A stretch of 64,000 nt of DNA from Pseudomonas poae (GTDB lineage: Bacteria > Pseudomonadota > Gammaproteobacteria > Pseudomonadales > Pseudomonadaceae). The position numbers and the translations under genes were made by a program. Positions 1 to 9,737 of the stretch are shown here, piece after piece; position 1 is the first letter of the stretch, and each line of letters starts with the position of its first letter. Below the pieces are notes generated by a model. The model made no database searches and was not told the DNA's origin. It worked only from the letters and a program-made list of their open reading frames with translations. Where the stretch lies: assembly GCA_004000515.1 (NCBI GenBank), contig CP034537.1, positions 7,307,964 through 7,371,963 on the forward strand, in the 5' to 3' direction.

Positions 1-20
1 TACAACTGTCATCGTTGAGA

Positions 21-1079
21 TCAGATGTCGGTGTCGGCTTCTTCGACTTCTTCAACCGGCTCGCGGTTGGCAGCAGCTTTCACGTCTGGTGCTGCGGTCA
101 GCAGCTTGTCGCGAATTTGCTTCTCAAGCGTGGCGGCGATATCCGGGTTGTCCGCGAGGAACTTGGCCGAGTTGGCCTTGCCCTGGCCGATCTTGCTGCC
201 GTTGTAGGCGTACCAAGCACCAGATTTTTCGACGAAGCCGTGCAGTACGCCCAGGTCGATCATCTCGCCGTTCAGGTAGATGCCCTTGCCGTAGAGAATC
301 TGGAACTCAGCCTGACGGAAAGGCGGGGCCACTTTGTTCTTCACGACTTTAACGCGGGTTTCGCTACCAACAACCTCGTCACCTTCCTTCACCGCGCCAG
401 TACGGCGGATATCCAGACGGACCGAAGCGTAGAACTTCAGCGCGTTACCACCGGTAGTGGTTTCCGGGCTGCCGAACATCACGCCGATCTTCATACGGAT
501 CTGGTTGATGAAGATAACGAGGCAATTAGCGTTCTTGATGTTACCGGTGATTTTACGCAGCGCCTGGGACATCAGACGGGCTTGCAGGCCCACGTGCATG
601 TCACCCATTTCGCCTTCGATTTCAGCCTTCGGTACCAGGGCTGCCACGGAGTCGACCACGATCACGTCGATGGCGTTGGAGCGCACCAGCATGTCGGTAA
701 TTTCCAGGGCTTGCTCACCGGTGTCCGGCTGAGAAACCAGCAGGTCGTCAACGTTGACACCCAGCTTGCCGGCGTATTCAGGGTCCAGGGCGTGCTCGGC
801 GTCGACGAACGCGCAGGTGGCGCCCATTTTTTGTGCCTGGGCAATCACCGACAGGGTCAGGGTGGTTTTACCGGAAGATTCAGGACCGTAGATTTCAACG
901 ATACGGCCTTTTGGCAGGCCGCCAATGCCGAGCGCGATGTCCAGACCCAGAGAGCCAGTGGAAATAGCCGGGATCGCCTGACGGTCGTGATCGCCCATAC
1001 GCATTACGGCACCCTTGCCGAATTGACGTTCGATCTGACCCAGGGCCGCAGCCAAGGCTTTCTTCTTGTTGTCGTCCAT
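21..1079 (-). CDS. recA: RecA recombinase
   Basis: RecA forms ATP-dependent filaments on single-stranded DNA, promotes strand exchange, and as a co-protease triggers self-cleavage of LexA and of S24-type phage repressors, two of which lie in this window. Walker A is visible as GPESSGKT and the L2 loop as GNALKFYAS; the tail is acidic ([10 protein letters not shown]). The reading frame extends 69 nt further upstream, but [13 protein letters not shown] is the conserved pseudomonad start and gives 352 residues, the normal length. A LexA box lies 40 nt upstream. recX would be expected beyond the left edge. The gene is intact, unlike many neighbours. Confidence 0.98.
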   Translation of the reverse strand: MDDNKKKALAAALGQIERQFGKGAVMRMGDHDRQAIPAISTGSLGLDIALGIGGLPKGRIVEIYGPESSGKTTLTLSVIAQAQKMGATCAFVDAEHALDPEYAGKLGVNVDDLLVSQPDTGEQALEITDMLVRSNAIDVIVVDSVAALVPKAEIEGEMGDMHVGLQARLMSQALRKITGNIKNANCLVIFINQIRMKIGVMFGSPETTTGGNALKFYASVRLDIRRTGAVKEGDEVVGSETRVKVVKNKVAPPFRQAEFQILYGKGIYLNGEMIDLGVLHGFVEKSGAWYAYNGSKIGQGKANSAKFLADNPDIAATLEKQIRDKLLTAAPDVKAAANREPVEEVEEADTDI

Positions 1080-1119
1080 TAAAGTCCTCACGTAATCAAT
1101 AAGGCCTGACGGCCAACAC

Positions 1120-1135
1120 CTGTATAAGTAGACAG
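1120..1135. promoter_or_regulatory. LexA (SOS) box of recA
   Basis: CTGTATAAGTAGACAG is a perfect CTGT-N8-ACAG LexA operator, 40 nt upstream of the recA start codon. It predicts SOS induction of recA and hence of the S24-repressed tailocin and prophage. Confidence 0.92.
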
Positions 1136-1162
1136 TATTGTTCCACAAAGATCAGAAATCGC

Positions 1163-1664
1163 CTACCCCTGATTTTCTATTTCTGCTGCAGCTCGTCGTA
1201 ACAAGCCCTCTAGCGCGGCCTTTACCGTTTGTCGGCGGACCTCATCGCGGTTACCCGTGAAGTGCTGCAACTCGGCTGTCACCTCCTCGCCCACACCAAA
1301 GGCCAGCCAAACGGTGCCCACCGGTTTGTCCGGCGAGCCGCCGTCCGGGCCCGCCACACCGCTGACCGCCACGGCAAACCGCGCCAGGCTTTTTCTCCTG
1401 GGCGCCACGAACCATCGCCTCCACCACGTCCTGGCTGACAGCCCCGACTTTTGGAAACAAGGTTTCCGGCACATTCAATTGCCGGGTTTTCTGTCGATTG
1501 GAATAGGTGACATAGCCCGCCTCAAACCAGGCCGAACTCCCCGGAATCCGTGTGATAGCTTCCGCGATGCCGCCGCCGGTGCATGACTCGGCCGTGGTGA
1601 CGTGGGCGTTGAGCACCTGCAGGCGGCGCCCCAGTTCGGCAGCCAGTTGAGTGATTTCCTTCAC
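1163..1664 (-). CDS. cinA: CinA C-terminal-domain protein (nicotinamide-nucleotide amidase), frameshifted
   Basis: Stand-alone CinA C-terminal domain protein (PncC type), which deamidates NMN to nicotinate mononucleotide in pyridine-nucleotide salvage. The first frame gives MKEITQLAAELGRRL..TTAESCTGGGIAEAIT..SQDVVEAMV; the rest (ARFAVAVSGVAGPDGG..KPVGTVWLAFG) is in another frame. The switch coincides with a five-T run at 1390-1394: removing one base restores a continuous 166-residue protein, the normal length. Its position upstream of recA is conserved in pseudomonads. The break is more likely a consensus error than a true pseudogene. Confidence 0.9.
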
Positions 1665-1746
1665 GGTCGTCTCCAGAAGTAGGCGGGGAATTTGCCTACC
1701 CTACAGCAGCCCATCGACCATGCAAGTTACAGATTGCATCAGGAGA

Positions 1747-2312
1747 CTAATGCGCAGGTGGAACGCATAACACCGCCCGCGCCCGTGCCCACAGCCGCAA
1801 ACGGTCCTCCAAGCCATTGAGCCCGCCATTGATACGCCGGGTAATGGTGGTGAACTGATCCTTGTCGGCCAGTTCGTTAAGGCCGTTGCTCTGCCAGAAC
1901 CAAGCGGCGGACTCGCACGCCCATTGCGGCACCTCCAATAATTTCGGTTGCTGCAGCAGCCGGTCATCGTCGAACAACGCCCGGCTGCACGCCAGGTAAT
2001 TGCGTCGTCCCGTCACTTGGATCAGTCCCCTCCCCCGGTACTGCTGGCCATCGCCATCCGCCTCGGGGGTATTGCCCAAGCGTGCGGCCAAAGCACCGGT
2101 GTCATACCGATTCAGATACTGATCACTGCCCAGTTCACGCAGGTAACGCAACTCACCGGACTCATGGGCGATTTGTGCGAGAAAAGCTGCAATGCGCTGG
2201 GCGCTGTTGATCTCGTATCGCGCAAACGCCGCATTGAGCGCGGGCAAAAAATGCCCACTCTCAAGCGGGCTCCAGGCATGATTTGAATCAATTGCGGCAG
2301 TGTTACCACCAT
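1747..2312 (-). CDS. Tailocin endolysin, glycoside hydrolase family 19
   Basis: Chitinase/lysozyme-like muramidase that opens peptidoglycan for tailocin release; last gene of the leftward operon. The body shows the GH19 pattern (LAQIAHESGELRYL, RGRGLIQVTGRRNYL, then a C-terminal helical part). The true start MVVTLPQLIQIMPGA, preceded by AGGAGAG, is in another frame; adding one base to the six-A run at 2246-2251 joins them as ..VGIFLPALNAAFARYE, 188 residues. Starting within the second frame would lose the conserved N-terminus. Confidence 0.88.
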
Positions 2313-2333
2313 GAACCCTCTCCTGAAAACGCG

Positions 2334-3344
2334 CTATATCGACAATCCACCTGCCGTGATTGCACTGCGATAACCCTTCTCCGGGTCGCCCTCATTGACT
2401 ACTTTGGTGATCGACCATCGCCCCTGCATATACGAAGGCCAGGTTTCATCCAGCCGCAATAATCCTTCGGCGGCCAGCAACGGGTTGCCGGGGCAATCGA
2501 TTACCAGTTCCAGGCCCTCACGTCCGACCCGGCGCAACTCACCTTCGGCCACGGCGCGTGCCTCGTCTTCGTTCTGGCAGCGTTGACGCAAGGTCTTGAA
2601 CGGTGCGATCCCGATCTGAACCACGCGTTGCTTGCCTGCGGCACTGTCCCACCAGGTGACGCGACTGCCTTGGTAGTTCGAGCGGGTTTTCTCATTGAGT
2701 ACAGCTGTGATGAAGGCCTGGTCGCCGGGACGGTTATCCTGGGTCACGGACAACTTCACCTCCGGCAATTGTTGAAGGGAAATCGACTTGACCTGCCCGG
2801 CTTCCGCCAACACATACAACTCGTTAAACGGCTTGGTGACCGCGCAATAGCGCTTGGCAAGACGGGTGATGAAGGCCATGTCGCTTTCGTTGGATTGGTC
2901 GACATGAGCAATTGCAATGCCTTCCAGGGACGCCGCCACACGCGGTGAAAAACCATGCCGTCCGACCAGTTGCCGAAACAGCGCACCCAGGGTCGTCGGC
3001 CCATAACTGGCGGAACGGCGCTGACGGTAGCCACTGGGGTCCTCCATGCTGAAAGGCGCCGCCGTGGCGACGATCATCAAGCGCATGGGGAACAGCACGG
3101 GGGTTCGCTGCGTAATGACGAACTGCCCCTTCTCCACCAGCCCCGACTCTTTATAACCAACGCGCAAGCCGATCTTGCCGCTCATGCTCGGCAGGCCTTC
3201 TAGCCCCTCGATGTTGAGCGTCAGCTCCAACCGATCCGACTCGATGCCGGCGGCGTCGGTGTGTTTCCAATGCATGATGCGTTGATTAAGCAGTGCCGCG
3301 TTGGCACCGTAAAACTCCACGATTGGCGTAAATCCCTGTGCCAT
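2334..3344 (-). CDS. Phage late control protein D (tail hub, gpD-like)
   Basis: P2 gpD-family baseplate hub, related to the VgrG/gp27 fold, connecting tube and spike. The 336 residues begin MAQGFTPIVEFYGANAALLN and contain the family region around SDMAFITRLAKRYCAV. It lies after gpX and before the endolysin, as in P2 and R-pyocin clusters. Frame intact. Confidence 0.9.
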   Translation of the reverse strand: MAQGFTPIVEFYGANAALLNQRIMHWKHTDAAGIESDRLELTLNIEGLEGLPSMSGKIGLRVGYKESGLVEKGQFVITQRTPVLFPMRLMIVATAAPFSMEDPSGYRQRRSASYGPTTLGALFRQLVGRHGFSPRVAASLEGIAIAHVDQSNESDMAFITRLAKRYCAVTKPFNELYVLAEAGQVKSISLQQLPEVKLSVTQDNRPGDQAFITAVLNEKTRSNYQGSRVTWWDSAAGKQRVVQIGIAPFKTLRQRCQNEDEARAVAEGELRRVGREGLELVIDCPGNPLLAAEGLLRLDETWPSYMQGRWSITKVVNEGDPEKGYRSAITAGGLSI

Positions 3345-3353
3345 ACAACCTCC

Positions 3354-3566
3354 TTAATCCCAAGCCAAAACAGGGCGCGCGGCATTCGGTCGCGCGTACA
3401 GTTCCGGCACGATCACCCACACGCCAGCCGGCAGCACCGGGCCAAACTCGGCAAGCCCGGGGTTCAAGCGCCATAGAGTTTCTTCCGCCGCATCATCGCA
3501 ACGGCCCAACTCGCGATAGAGCAGCAGGTTGACCGAATCACCGGCAATACTTCGCACTTTACGCAT
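3354..3566 (-). CDS. Tail protein X (LysM-like, gpX)
   Basis: P2 gpX family, a short LysM-like protein needed for tail completion. MRKVRSIAGDSVNLLLYREL starts a 70-residue protein with the GDSV..L..LNPGLAEFGPVLPAGVWVIVP core. The start overlaps the end of gpU by 8 nt; a longer upstream extension in the same frame would lie inside gpU and is rejected. Confidence 0.88.
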   Translation of the reverse strand: MRKVRSIAGDSVNLLLYRELGRCDDAAEETLWRLNPGLAEFGPVLPAGVWVIVPELYARPNAARPVLAWD

Positions 3567-3941
3567 TGGTGAATTCCTCCAGCACCAGGGTCCAGCCGAT
3601 GACCATGGCGGTGCCGTCATCGATGACGCCGCTCTGTTTTTCCGCCACCGAATTGATCCGCCACAGGCCCCAATTGCGGCCAATGCCATCGACCAGTGGC
3701 AACGGCACTCGCTGGTTCTGCAGGGCACGCAGTTCATCGAGCCGCTGCATGCCCACGGCGTACATGGCGGTGCCGCCGAAGGTCAGTTTTTCCAGCTTCT
3801 GCCCGTTCTGCCGCGATTGGGGTTTACTGGCGATAATCGCCAGGTCCAACCAGCCGCCGTCACTGTTACGGGCCAGCGACGAATAGGCAAACCCCGGGAC
3901 AAGCCAAAAATAAAATCGCCCAACACCATCTGTTGTCGCAT
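3559..3941 (-). CDS. Tail protein U (gpU), frameshifted
   Basis: P2 gpU family tail terminator. The start is MRQQMVLGDFIFGLSRG behind a strong AGGAGGTGATTG site; the rest (FAYSSLARNSDGGWLDLAII..) is in a second frame. One extra G in the GGGG run near 3895 gives a continuous 127-residue protein. The start overlaps the tape-measure stop as TGATG, supporting translational coupling and this start. Confidence 0.86.
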
Positions 3942-5175
3942 CAATCACCTCCTGGATCGGCCAGTGCCGCATTACGCCGGATACCCAGGGAATCGGTGAC
4001 CATCGGCATGCATTGAAATTGCAGGGCCTGGATCACCTGGTTGACCACCTGCTGGGCATCGGCAGGATTTACGCCGGTGATCTGGATGCTTGGGGCAATC
4101 GACACTTGCACGTTGTCTGTACGGGCACTGTTGAGCTCCTTACTCACCGCGTCGGGCGACGACAGACGATCACTTGGAGCGAAGATTTTGTCACCAAACC
4201 AGGTACCGACTTCACCGCCCAGCAAGCCACCGATAACGCCACCGACAGCGGTACCAACGCCAGGCAAAATCATCGTGCCAATGGCCGCACCAGCAGAGGC
4301 GCCGGCCCAGGCACCGCCGTTGGTGCTGAGGCCGGCGCCAACGGCATTGGCGTCGCCGTTGCGTACGCCTTGGATGACTTCAAACGCACTGTCGACATAC
4401 CTCAGCGGACCAACACGGCGGGCGCCTACCGACTCCAGCCGGCTCATGACGCCCGCCAGTCGGGAGCCAGAGACGCTTGGCGAACCACGCGGTGCCGACG
4501 CCACGGCCTGAAAGCTCGACTGTGAGTCCGAGAACATCACCTTGCCCACGCGGTCGGTAGCTTCACGCAACCAAGCCCCTGGCGCGCTCCTTTTTTGCCC
4601 GAGCCTGAACGCTTTGCCTTACCTGCGCTTTTTTGCCCTTTGCGACTTTTACCGCGCTGCGGGTTCTTCCTGCCACCGGTAGATCCTGCGGAAAAATCCC
4701 TGATGCAGCAGCCCGCGTTACTGCTGGCATCCTTGTCTTTATCCTCTTTAAGCCATTTGGCCGCGCGGGGATATTCCTCGGCAACTGCGTCAAGCGCTTT
4801 ACCCGAAAGCCTGTCCTTGGCCTTATCCCAAAGGCTCGACATCAGTTCCTTTCCAAGAAAGTTACCGACAGCGACGCCCGCCTCCAGCCCCTTGTCGACC
4901 CAGGAATCGTTGGAAGCTGCACCCGCCGTGGTCAGACGAGAATCACTGAGGGTGGACAAGGTAGTGTTGAGCGCTTCCAGAGTCTCTCGCAGACGTACTT
5001 GCTCAACGTTCAAACTATTGCTTTCAAGGCTGGCGCTGGCTAGCGCAAGGCTTATTTGCGCTGGCGCTTCGGTGATGCCCCCAGCGTCAGTAGTTGTACT
5101 GCTGCCCAAGCCAGGATAAGTCAGCCAACGCTTATCCTCATCCGTCAGCTTGAGTGAAAATTGATTGTCCTGCAT
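3941..5175 (-). CDS. Tail tape measure protein, short, frameshifted
   Basis: Sets tail length and occupies the tube lumen. It comprises an N-terminal helical part (MQDNQFSLKLTDEDKRWL..), a basic Lys/Gly-rich stretch, and a glycine/alanine-rich hydrophobic segment (GGAWAGASAGAAIGT..GGVIGGLLGGE) typical of tape measures. The two frames join if one G is added to the GGGG run near 4578 (..ARQGAWLREATDRVGKV), giving about 411 residues, short for the family. Identity rests on position between the chaperone and gpU plus the hydrophobic segment. Confidence 0.78.
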
Positions 5176-5181
5176 CCCGCT

Positions 5182-5876
5182 CTACTCCTGTTTGACGCCA
5201 AGGCGAGTGATCGCGATGTCGTAGCGGCGCAATGCTTTTGCGGCGTCCCACTCCAGGATCTCCGCTTCCGTTACCGAGTAAACCAGCGGCACCACATCGA
5301 GGATTACGTCGATGTCGCGTTGCGAAAGAAGGCCGCCGGTTGATTTAAAAAATCGTCGATGCGCTCCTGCAATTCGGTCCAGTCGGGCACGGTCAGGCCG
5401 GCAAGGTCGGGGATCATCAGGCCGGCGCAATGGGCAGTGATGAATTCGGCGCGTTCTTTGGCGGTGGCGAGTTTTTTCATCACCTTGGTGGCGCGCAAGG
5501 CAGGCATTTCCAGAGGGAGCGCGGTGTGGGTACGGCCGGCGGCGTCGAATGGCAGCAGCAATTGGACGGGCTGCTCGTGGGTTGATTCCTCTTGCTCGCC
5601 GAGGAAGAACGACGTGGGACGTGTCGACATTTCATGCACGTACTGGGCGACGGTGACGTAGTCCGGGCGCATAAGTTGGTCGAGTTCTTTTTTCCGACAG
5701 GCCGGTGGCGAGTTTCGCCAATTCGAAGAACTGGTCGTCCTCGTCTTCACCGGCCCGGGCCAGCGCAGCTTTTGCGCGGCGTAGTACAGCGGTTTGAGTT
5801 GAACCTGCTCGATCGTCGCGCCAGTGTCGGCGGTGATCGGCGAGAGCAGGCGGTGCAGCGGTGGCATCCAGGCCAT
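5182..5876 (-). CDS. Tail assembly chaperone E with -1 frameshift extension E'
   Basis: Tail assembly chaperones, equivalent to P2 E/E+E' and lambda G/GT, bind the tape measure while the tube forms. The zero frame starts MAWMPPLHRLLSPITADTG and ends ..FLNQPAAFFRNATST at 5304 (190 residues after correcting two opposite homopolymer errors near 5690 and 5770). A -1 shift at T-TTT-TTA (5346-5352) continues into ..DVILDVVPLVYSVTEAE.. to 5182, about 231 residues, ending 6 nt before the tape measure start. Without the shift the segment 5182-5303 would be an unexplained gap. Confidence 0.8.
5346..5352 (-). promoter_or_regulatory. Candidate -1 programmed ribosomal frameshift site (T TTT TTA)
   Basis: The coding strand reads GAT TTT TTA AAT in the zero frame, an X XXY YYZ heptamer, exactly where the E frame overlaps the E' frame. 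Programmed shifting here is known for P2 E+E'. A missing T in this run would mimic it, so the two explanations must be separated experimentally. Confidence 0.65.
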
Positions 5877-5928
5877 GGGGCAATTCCTTTTGCGAAGTAA
5901 GGGGGCGAGCAGGCCCGCCCCCGGGTGG

Positions 5929-6435
5929 TCAAGGCATCAGCACTGCGCGACGCGCATCGCCGAGGATGTCGACGCCATTGAGCACAAACTTCTGGGTGCG
6001 CACGTCGATGTCGATCACCGTGACGCCGTTTTCCAGACGGCTGTAAGTCCGGCAGGCGAGCTCCAACGTCGTGGTGGCCTTCTCACCCATTTTCAGCTTG
6101 GCTTCCTCCAGGGTTTTGAGCTTGCCGCCGACGGTGTGGTAAGTGAAGTAGGTCTTGCCGTCCTGATCCTGGCCCGCCTCGCGCACGTTCAGCAGGATGT
6201 CATCGCCCAGGCGTACCCCCAGGGCCAGCATGATCTGCGGCCCGGCACCTTGCAGGATCAGCTTGGCGCCCAGCACTTTGCCACTTTTGGCCATTTCCTC
6301 GGCAATGAACCGCCCGCCGGACATGGCTTCCATCTCGAACTCGATCTTCGGCGGGGTGAACTCCTCCACCGTCGCGGACAACGGCAGGCCTTGCAGGGTG
6401 GCCGCAATGGCCTGTCTGACTCGGTTGGTAAACAT
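5929..6435 (-). CDS. Phage major tail tube protein (gpFII-like)
   Basis: P2 FII family inner tube protein of the contractile tail, 168 residues, with the family start MFTNRVRQAIAATLQGLPLS and the EEFTPPKIEFE..GGRF strand region. It begins one base after the sheath stop (TAATG overlap), so the pair is coupled. Intact. Confidence 0.93.
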   Translation of the reverse strand: MFTNRVRQAIAATLQGLPLSATVEEFTPPKIEFEMEAMSGGRFIAEEMAKSGKVLGAKLILQGAGPQIMLALGVRLGDDILLNVREAGQDQDGKTYFTYHTVGGKLKTLEEAKLKMGEKATTTLELACRTYSRLENGVTVIDIDVRTQKFVLNGVDILGDARRAVLMP

Positions 6436-7601
6436 TAGAGAACGTCCTCCAGGAACTGCTCGATGATTTCATCGCGGGCATTGAGTTGATAAATCATGTG
6501 TTCGTTCGGCGCGTAGCGGCCGTAGTCGATGACGATGTACCAGGTGCCGTTTTTGTACTTCTCGACACTGTTCAACTCCGGGTGCAGGTACACGGTGCCG
6601 CCGGGAATGGTTTCGTCGGCCACCAGGGTTTGCAGCCAGTCGTTGATGCGCTTGACCTCCTGGTCCATGAAGGACTTGGTGAGGTTCTTGGCCATGGCTT
6701 TCTGACCAGCCTTGACCAGCTTGCGGCTGATGGCATCTTCCAGGCCGACGTAGCTGATGAACTTGCCGGTGATGGAACGGTTACCCAGCAACGAGAAACC
6801 GCCGAGGATGGTGCGCGCGTAGTAGCTCACGCCGTAGCGGTTGAGCAGATCGCCTTCGGTGGAGGTGTCGAGGATGTTGTACTCGACCACGCGGGAAACG
6901 TCCTCGGCGAACGTCACCTGGTTACCTGGGCTTTCCCACTGCTTGACCTTGGCCAGCGCGGCGATGGCCAGGGACGACGGCGACAGGAACACGTTCTTCT
7001 TGGCTGCCTTGGAATACACCGACGGCATGTTGTGCACCAGCAGGCAGCGGTCGAAACCCAGGTCGGCACCGCCCAGTTCGCCGCTGTAGGTCACTTGGTC
7101 GGCGACGCTGGCGTCTTTACCGTCCAACACCACACGGGCCTTGATGCGCTTGCCGAACGCGGCGAACTCGCCGGCGACCGCTTTGGTGCCGGTAAAGCCG
7201 GGGGCACCGATGATGGTCAGGTCTTCCGGCACGCTGGCCAATGCAGCCAGGCCGAGTTTGCGACCGGTGATCGGCTCGTCGCCACCGATCACGTTGTTGA
7301 GGGTGTCCGCCGGGGTAGCGCCCTCGTCCACGATCACCACATAGACCGGCACCTTCACCACTTTGAGGATCTGGTAGACCGCGTGGAAGAGCGTTCCGGT
7401 TTCAGCGCCGGTAGGGTCCAACAGCGCCTGGGTGGTGAAGCTGTTGATACGAAACGGCGCGTTTTTCGGGATCGACGCATGGGCGTTCGGCGCAGTGCCG
7501 ACCAGCCCGATCACGTTATCGCCCAGGCCACCCATGGCCTCGGGGGATTCAGTCGCATTGACGGTGATGCCGTTGTGCTCGAAGTTCAAAACCTCAGCCA
7601 T
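6435..7601 (-). CDS. Tail sheath protein (gpFI-like)
   Basis: Contractile sheath of the R-type tailocin, 388 residues. It begins MAEVLNFEHNGITV and carries the conserved late segment LLNRYGVSYYARTILGGFSLLGNRSITGKF followed by the C-terminal DYGRYAPNEHMIYQLNARDE and ..IIEQFLEDVL (read from separate parts of the protein). Followed directly by the tube gene. Intact. Confidence 0.94.
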   Translation of the reverse strand: MAEVLNFEHNGITVNATESPEAMGGLGDNVIGLVGTAPNAHASIPKNAPFRINSFTTQALLDPTGAETGTLFHAVYQILKVVKVPVYVVIVDEGATPADTLNNVIGGDEPITGRKLGLAALASVPEDLTIIGAPGFTGTKAVAGEFAAFGKRIKARVVLDGKDASVADQVTYSGELGGADLGFDRCLLVHNMPSVYSKAAKKNVFLSPSSLAIAALAKVKQWESPGNQVTFAEDVSRVVEYNILDTSTEGDLLNRYGVSYYARTILGGFSLLGNRSITGKFISYVGLEDAISRKLVKAGQKAMAKNLTKSFMDQEVKRINDWLQTLVADETIPGGTVYLHPELNSVEKYKNGTWYIVIDYGRYAPNEHMIYQLNARDEIIEQFLEDVL

Positions 7602-7603
7602 GA

Positions 7604-7794
7604 TTAGTCAGCCTTCTGGGGGCGGCCTTTTTGGCCGGGGTGGTGTTCAGGACGCTGGTGAGTTCCAGGCGTCCGGCGGTGCGCAGGGCGGATGCTTCGA
7701 CGTCCAGCAACTCCAGTTCCTGACCGACGACGGACCAGTGGCCTTTGCCAGTCGGGAATGGGGTTAGGACGGTGTAGGTTTGGCGGTGGGGCAT
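7604..7794 (-). CDS. Small tailocin protein upstream of sheath
   Basis: About 63 residues, beginning MPHRQTYTVLTPFPTGKGHW. No assigned function; a small protein of this kind is common just before the sheath in pseudomonad tailocins. As written the frame runs into the sheath start; one extra C in the CCCCC run near 7622 would end it at 7604 as ..KKAAPQKAD, just before the sheath. It is the first gene after an internal terminator. Confidence 0.62.
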
Positions 7795-7811
7795 GGGGAA
7801 ATCTCCAGGCG

Positions 7812-7835
7812 AAAAAAAACCGCGGGGAGCGGTTT
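7812..7835 (-). terminator. Intrinsic terminator inside the tailocin operon
   Basis: On the minus strand AAACCGC-TCCCC-GCGGTTTTTTTT forms a short GC stem followed by eight T. It separates the fibre chaperone from the sheath group, implying a second promoter or partial read-through so that the sheath and tube can be set at another level. Confidence 0.72.
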
Positions 7836-7852
7836 GGGTGATCGGTTGAAAT

Positions 7853-8281
7853 TTATTCGGTTTGCTCTGAAAGCCAGTCAGGCGGCTCCGGGCGCATTTC
7901 CTGAGAGGGAAAATCTGTGGACTGCGGCCAATCGCGCAGTATCTGTATATAGGTCAACAACGCGGCGAATTGCGATGAGACCAACGTGCTCGGAATGCCC
8001 AGTTCCAGTTGATCGCGATGCCTATCTCGGACTCCACTCGCGGTCAGCAGTTGCCGGTCCCGCCATGTACGCTCCTTAGCCGCCATTTGCTCACGACTCA
8101 GTCCAGGTTGATCTATAGCAACTGGGAAGCCTTGCTCATCCGCCGCGAGGATCTTCCCGGCAGCGTTTTCGGCCCGAAGTTCAGCATGACGCGCTTTTGT
8201 AATTTCCTGGCATGCCATAGCAGATGGCTGCATACCGGGCAGATAAAAACCACCCGTTTCCGCGCAATAAAAAATGCTCAT
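7853..8281 (-). CDS. Tail fibre assembly chaperone
   Basis: 142-residue Tfa/DUF4376-type chaperone that folds the fibre encoded immediately upstream (2-nt gap). Family start MSIFYCAETGGFYLPGM, a charged middle with ITKARHAELRAENAAGK, and a C-terminal helix ending PPDWLSEQTE are visible. Confidence 0.85.
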   Translation of the reverse strand: MSIFYCAETGGFYLPGMQPSAMACQEITKARHAELRAENAAGKILAADEQGFPVAIDQPGLSREQMAAKERTWRDRQLLTASGVRDRHRDQLELGIPSTLVSSQFAALLTYIQILRDWPQSTDFPSQEMRPEPPDWLSEQTE

Positions 8282-8283
8282 GG

Positions 8284-9737
8284 TTATTTTCCTATTCCAA
8301 TGACAAACATATCCCGGTTATTGGCGACTACCGCGCCGATGTCTTGCCGATCCAGGATAACCGTGGTTTTGGTGAGGCTTCGATATTGGGCGGAGATACC
8401 GTCGTCGACACGGGCAAATGACGAATGCACCGCGCCAGAGATGGCATAGCACGCATCAGGCCAGGCAAGTGGCCAGGTCAGTGTGGTGAACTGGTCTGCC
8501 GCTAGGGAAGCGCGGCCGTATTGAAAAAGTAGACCGCCAAGCCAGGTAGGAAACAGAACGTAGCCACTGGCTGCGGTGAAGTTCAATGCGAAGCCGAAGC
8601 GCATTTTTTCGGGGTAACTATCGTAGCGTCGTCCACACCTGCGTCAGCTTGGATCTGAGTAGCTGTTTTGGCGGTTCCTTGATTGACTTCAGTTGCCTGT
8701 GAAGCGAGTACCGAAACGTCGATGGATCCCTGATTGATTGTTGCGTTCCAAGCCTTGATGCACCAAATCACCGAAAGATTGCGAGATCGTGTCTCAGTAC
8801 CGGTCCTCGGAATCCCATTGGCCCCGTCAGTAACGGGGGCCCCAGTACTTGTGAATCCCGCCACCCCTGCCCCTTCGGCTAGGAGCCCACTTCCAATACC
8901 TGGCGGCTTTCCGAAGAAATGCAACGAGGTTCCTTGAGGTGAGTGGAAGTGACCTTGCATCTGGTCCAACTGGTAACCACCCACAGTCCGTCCCGCATCC
9001 ACTCCGCGCCCATGATCCCATCCACGCAAAAACTCGCCACGAGTCTCGGGTAGTCGAAAGTTCCCAGCCCCTTCATCGCCCTTGTTAAAAACCCCACCAA
9101 GAAACGCAGCCAAATCTGGATAAGCTGTAGCGCTTTTAACGCTGCCATCAATCTCCAAAAACCCAGGCGGTATCTTGTTTACGGGAAAGGCTGTGATAGA
9201 ACCCACCGGCAACGCCGAAGCCTTGGCAATCATCGCCTCAATCTCCGCCTTCGAATACGTCCCCTGCTTCAGGTAATCCATCACCCAAGCCCGGGTCGCT
9301 TTCACCACCGTGTCATCAATCAACAACGTGACAATCGACGCGTTACTCGTCTCGAAAATCGAGCGGATATAAAACTCTTTCCCCGACCCCGACGTCGCCA
9401 ATACCGGTTTATACGACTCCGGATACTTCACAACGGCATACAAGATCCCGGTATCCGTCCACAGCCCGGCCTCTCGCACATACCACCCACCAACATCCGA
9501 TGGAATGGTGACTTCGGCCATCAGCCAATTGGCGTTCTTTTCATCTTGAAACAGTGCATTCAGCGGCCCGCGCCACACTTCGCGCTTGAGCGCCTTGGCG
9601 TTGGCATCTGGGTTGTACACAGCGCCGTTGCCGTCACCGACGGAGATTTGCGCGAGTTTGATCGGTACGCCGGCGGCCTTGCAGGCGGTTTCGTAGGCGA
9701 TCCCCGCGTTGGTGAGCAGGGTGTAATAGTCAGCCAT
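8284..9737 (-). CDS. Tail fibre protein (receptor-binding), frameshifted
   Basis: Determines target range. N-terminal DUF3751-like attachment part (MADYYTLLTNAGIAYETACKA, VGDGNGAVYNP), a collar-like segment (PVGSITAFPVNKIPPGFLEIDG), then a C-terminal fibre domain (TAASGYVLFPTWLGGLLFQYG). The C-terminal part is in another frame: one more A in the run at 8604-8609 gives ..TIVTPKKMRFGFALNF and a 484-residue protein. Losing this domain would abolish binding, so a consensus error is likelier. Confidence 0.88.

Noticed and set aside
15..1082. 355-codon open frame on the + strand opposite recA
   Set aside because: Mirror frame of a GC-rich, strongly biased coding gene; no domain, and recA is certain.
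6486..7607. 373-codon + strand frame opposite the tailocin sheath
   Set aside because: Antisense shadow of a confident gene; sequence is His/Val/Gln-rich without a recognisable family.
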